Shown here: positions 5,498 through 7,276 of the stretch, in pieces
Layout of the letters: each line of letters opens with the position of its first letter
Position numbering within the stretch: the first letter of the stretch is position 1
Origin: Deltaproteobacteria bacterium
GTDB lineage: Bacteria; Desulfobacterota; Desulfobacteria; Desulfobacterales; ETH-SRB1
DNA length: 7,276 nt
Assembly: GCA_019309665.1 (NCBI GenBank)
Contig: JAFDFV010000083.1
Location: 1-7,276 of the forward strand
Reading direction: 5' to 3'
Made by a program: the position numbers and the translations under genes
The notes under the pieces: generated by a model
Told to the model about the DNA's origin: nothing
Database searches by the model: none
The model's input: the letters and a program-made list of their open reading frames with translations, nothing else

Positions 5498-5505
5498 GAA
5501 AGGAG
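5498..5505 (+). promoter_or_regulatory. Ribosome binding site favouring the TTG start of aspS
   Basis: GAAAGGAG is the strongest Shine-Dalgarno in the window. Its AGGAG lies 8 bases before the TTG at 5514, ideal spacing. The in-frame ATG at 5538 has only GGAG two bases before it, too close. An out-of-frame ATG at 5509 sits three bases after AGGAG and opens a ten-codon ORF ending in ATGA over the 5538 ATG. Confidence 0.6.
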
Positions 5506-5513
5506 TAAATGCA

Positions 5514-7276
5514 TTGTCGGATGATATACTTGGAGAAATGAGGAGAACACACAACTGCTGTGAACTTGATGCATCCTCAATCGGCAAGGAAGTTGTGCTT
5601 ATGGGATGGGTTCAGCGCCGAAGGGACCACGGAGGGGTCATCTTTGTTGACTTGCGGGACAGGGAAGGCCTAACCCAGGTTGTTTTTAATCCCAAGATAG
5701 ATATAAAAATTCACGAAAAGGCTCATGCGATCAGAAGTGAATATGTAATCGGTGTGCGTGGAATTGTTGATCCAAGGCCTCAAGGAATGACCAATCCGAA
5801 CCTGAAAACCGGAGAGATAGAAATTACTGTCATTGAACTTAAAATTTTAAATGCAGCTAAAACGCCTGCTTTTTTAATCGAAGATAAAATTGATGTGTCG
5901 GAAACAGTACGGCTAAAATATCGCCATATTGATCTCAGGCGTCCACAAATGCAAAAAAATATAATTATGCGCCACAAGGCTGCCGCATCAGTTAGGAACT
6001 ATCTTGACAAACGCGGATTTCTTGAAATTGAAACCCCTGTATTAACGCGCAGTACTCCTGAAGGTGCAAGAGACTATCTTGTCCCCAGCAGAGTTAATCC
6101 CGGCCGGTTTTATGCACTGCCTCAATCACCCCAGCTTTTTAAACAACTTTTGATGATCTCAGGGCTTGACCGCTATTTTCAGATAGTTCGCTGCTTCAGG
6201 GACGAAGACCTAAGGGCGGACCGCCAGCCTGAATTTACCCAAATAGATATGGAGATGTCCTTTGTCGGCGAAAAGGATATCATGGATATAACTGAAGGCA
6301 TGATGAAAGAAATTTTTAATGATGTTCTTGGGATAGAGATCAATCCTCCTTTTTTACGTCTTTCATACAAAGATTCGGTCAGCCGTTTCGGCCTTGACAG
6401 ACCGGATATTCGCTTTGGCCTTGAACTTAAAGATCTATCGGATATCGTTGGAAAATCCGGGTTCAAGGTTTTCTCCAGTGTTGTTAAAAAAGGTGGAATA
6501 GTCAAAGCACTGAATGCAAAAGGCTGCTCATATTTTTCACGGAAAGAAATTGACGATCTTACTGAATTCGTTTCCGTTTACAGGGCAAAAGGCCTTGCCT
6601 GGATAAAAGTCAAGGAAGATACATGGCAGTCTCCCATAGCAAAATTTTTTACAGAAGAAGAAAAAGAAGCTTTGGCCAAGCGCCTGGAAATGGAACCCGG
6701 AGATCTTGTTTTTTTTATTGCTGATCAACCAAAGGTTACAAATGAAGCTCTGGGGTATCTTAGAAACCATCTTGGGAAAAAGCTGGGCATGATAGACGAA
6801 AATGAATTCAGTTTTGTATGGGTTACTGATTTCCCTTTGCTTGAATACGATGAAACAGAAAAAAGGCTTCAGGCATTGCATCATCCTTTTACAGCTCCAC
6901 TTGAAGAAGATTTAAAATTTTTGAAGGACGACCCTCTTGCCGTAAGATCCAGGGCTTATGATCTTGTTTTAAACGGTTCGGAAATTGGTGGCGGGAGCAT
7001 CCGTATCCATAAAAAGGATCTACAGGAAAAGGTGTTTGAAGCATTGAGTATGGATAAAGAAACTTATGAAGAAAAATTCGGATTTCTTCTTTCAGCACTT
7101 GATTCAGGAGCCCCCCCCCACGGAGGCATTGCATTCGGCTTTGACAGGCTGGCTATGATTCTATGCGGACAGTCTTCCATACGTGATGTTATTGCATTTC
7201 CAAAAACCCAGAAGGCCGCATGCCTTCTCACAAATGCACCTGCAGAAACGAGCAAGGTTCAACTCGACGAGCTTTC
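5514..7276 (+). CDS. aspS: Aspartyl-tRNA synthetase, bacterial type (3' end cut)
   Basis: AspRS charges tRNA-Asp. The 587 codons visible lack only about the last ten residues, judged by E. coli AspRS (590). The domain order is an OB-fold anticodon-binding domain (about 25-115), motif 1 around FLEIETPVLTRSTPEGARDY (169-188), motif 2 at FQIVRCFRDEDLRADRQPEF (222-241), the bacterial GAD insertion (about 300-430), HHPFTAP (456-462), GSEIGGGSIRIH (488-499) and motif 3 GGIAFGFDRLAM (537-548). GFDR replaces the usual GLDR. H39 (in RRRDHGG) and G91 (in PRPQGMTNPN) correspond to P. aeruginosa H31 and G83, linked to relaxed recognition of tRNA-Asn. This enzyme is therefore probably non-discriminating. 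The TTG start is chosen for its AGGAG site; the ATG at 5538 (codon 9) is the alternative and matches the N terminus of many homologues. Motif 3 is preceded by a run of nine Cs. Confidence 0.97.
   Translation, partial: MSDDILGEMRRTHNCCELDASSIGKEVVLMGWVQRRRDHGGVIFVDLRDREGLTQVVFNPKIDIKIHEKAHAIRSEYVIGVRGIVDPRPQGMTNPNLKTGEIEITVIELKILNAAKTPAFLIEDKIDVSETVRLKYRHIDLRRPQMQKNIIMRHKAAASVRNYLDKRGFLEIETPVLTRSTPEGARDYLVPSRVNPGRFYALPQSPQLFKQLLMISGLDRYFQIVRCFRDEDLRADRQPEFTQIDMEMSFVGEKDIMDITEGMMKEIFNDVLGIEINPPFLRLSYKDSVSRFGLDRPDIRFGLELKDLSDIVGKSGFKVFSSVVKKGGIVKALNAKGCSYFSRKEIDDLTEFVSVYRAKGLAWIKVKEDTWQSPIAKFFTEEEKEALAKRLEMEPGDLVFFIADQPKVTNEALGYLRNHLGKKLGMIDENEFSFVWVTDFPLLEYDETEKRLQALHHPFTAPLEEDLKFLKDDPLAVRSRAYDLVLNGSEIGGGSIRIHKKDLQEKVFEALSMDKETYEEKFGFLLSALDSGAPPHGGIAFGFDRLAMILCGQSSIRDVIAFPKTQKAACLLTNAPAETSKVQLDEL

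Noticed and set aside
7105..7125. Frameshift in aspS at the C run
   Set aside because: With nine Cs the frame continues through GAPPHGGIAFGFDR to the window end, so the gene as given is intact.

Overview
The window looks like a chromosomal housekeeping segment from a moderately AT-rich bacterium, most likely a member of the Desulfobacterota (Desulfobacterales-like). This rests on the style of the PolA, PanB, HisRS and AspRS proteins, the hisS-aspS adjacency, the predicted non-discriminating AspRS, and spacers full of short palindromic repeats. The lineage is an inference from recognised protein style; no search was run.

Layout. (1) 1-1561, minus strand: the N-terminal part of DNA polymerase I (polA), cut by the window edge just as the polymerase domain begins. 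(2) 1562-1986: a gene-free spacer with a perfect five-copy GGTTCAC heptad array and the first copy (A) of a 0.2-kb palindromic, MITE-like element. (3) 1987-2614, plus strand: a YccU-type CoA-binding protein overlapping by 20 bp a 74-residue protein with ten cysteines. (4) 2615-2798: a heptad-based inverted repeat fitted exactly between two convergent stop codons, enclosing what looks like the last 31 codons of an S23/four-helix-bundle (rRNA intervening sequence) gene. (5) 2799-3587, minus strand: panB. (6) 3588-3933: a divergent promoter region, then a decayed inverted repeat and a REP-like hairpin doublet in the hisS leader. (7) 3934-5205, plus strand: hisS. (8) 5206-5513: the second MITE-like copy (B), inverted relative to A and carrying a single REP hairpin. 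(9) 5514-7276, plus strand: aspS, complete except for roughly the last ten residues.

The genes do not form one pathway. polA serves DNA repair and replication, panB starts pantothenate (hence CoA) synthesis, and the YccU-type protein may bind CoA. hisS and aspS charge tRNAs and probably form an ancestral pair now separated by an element. AspRS carries the His/Gly pair linked to relaxed tRNA recognition, which predicts a GatCAB route to Asn-tRNA elsewhere in the genome.

The unusual content is in the spacers. Three repeat families (the AAGTGCCTAAAGTG MITE-like element, the GGTTCAC heptads and the TTCCCA/TGGGAA REP-like hairpins) occupy every intergenic gap. They appear to affect gene ends and promoters: shared stop-codon-adjacent sequence at 2612-2801, and a possible element-derived -35 box for aspS. 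I see no tRNA, rRNA, CRISPR array or complete transposase gene.
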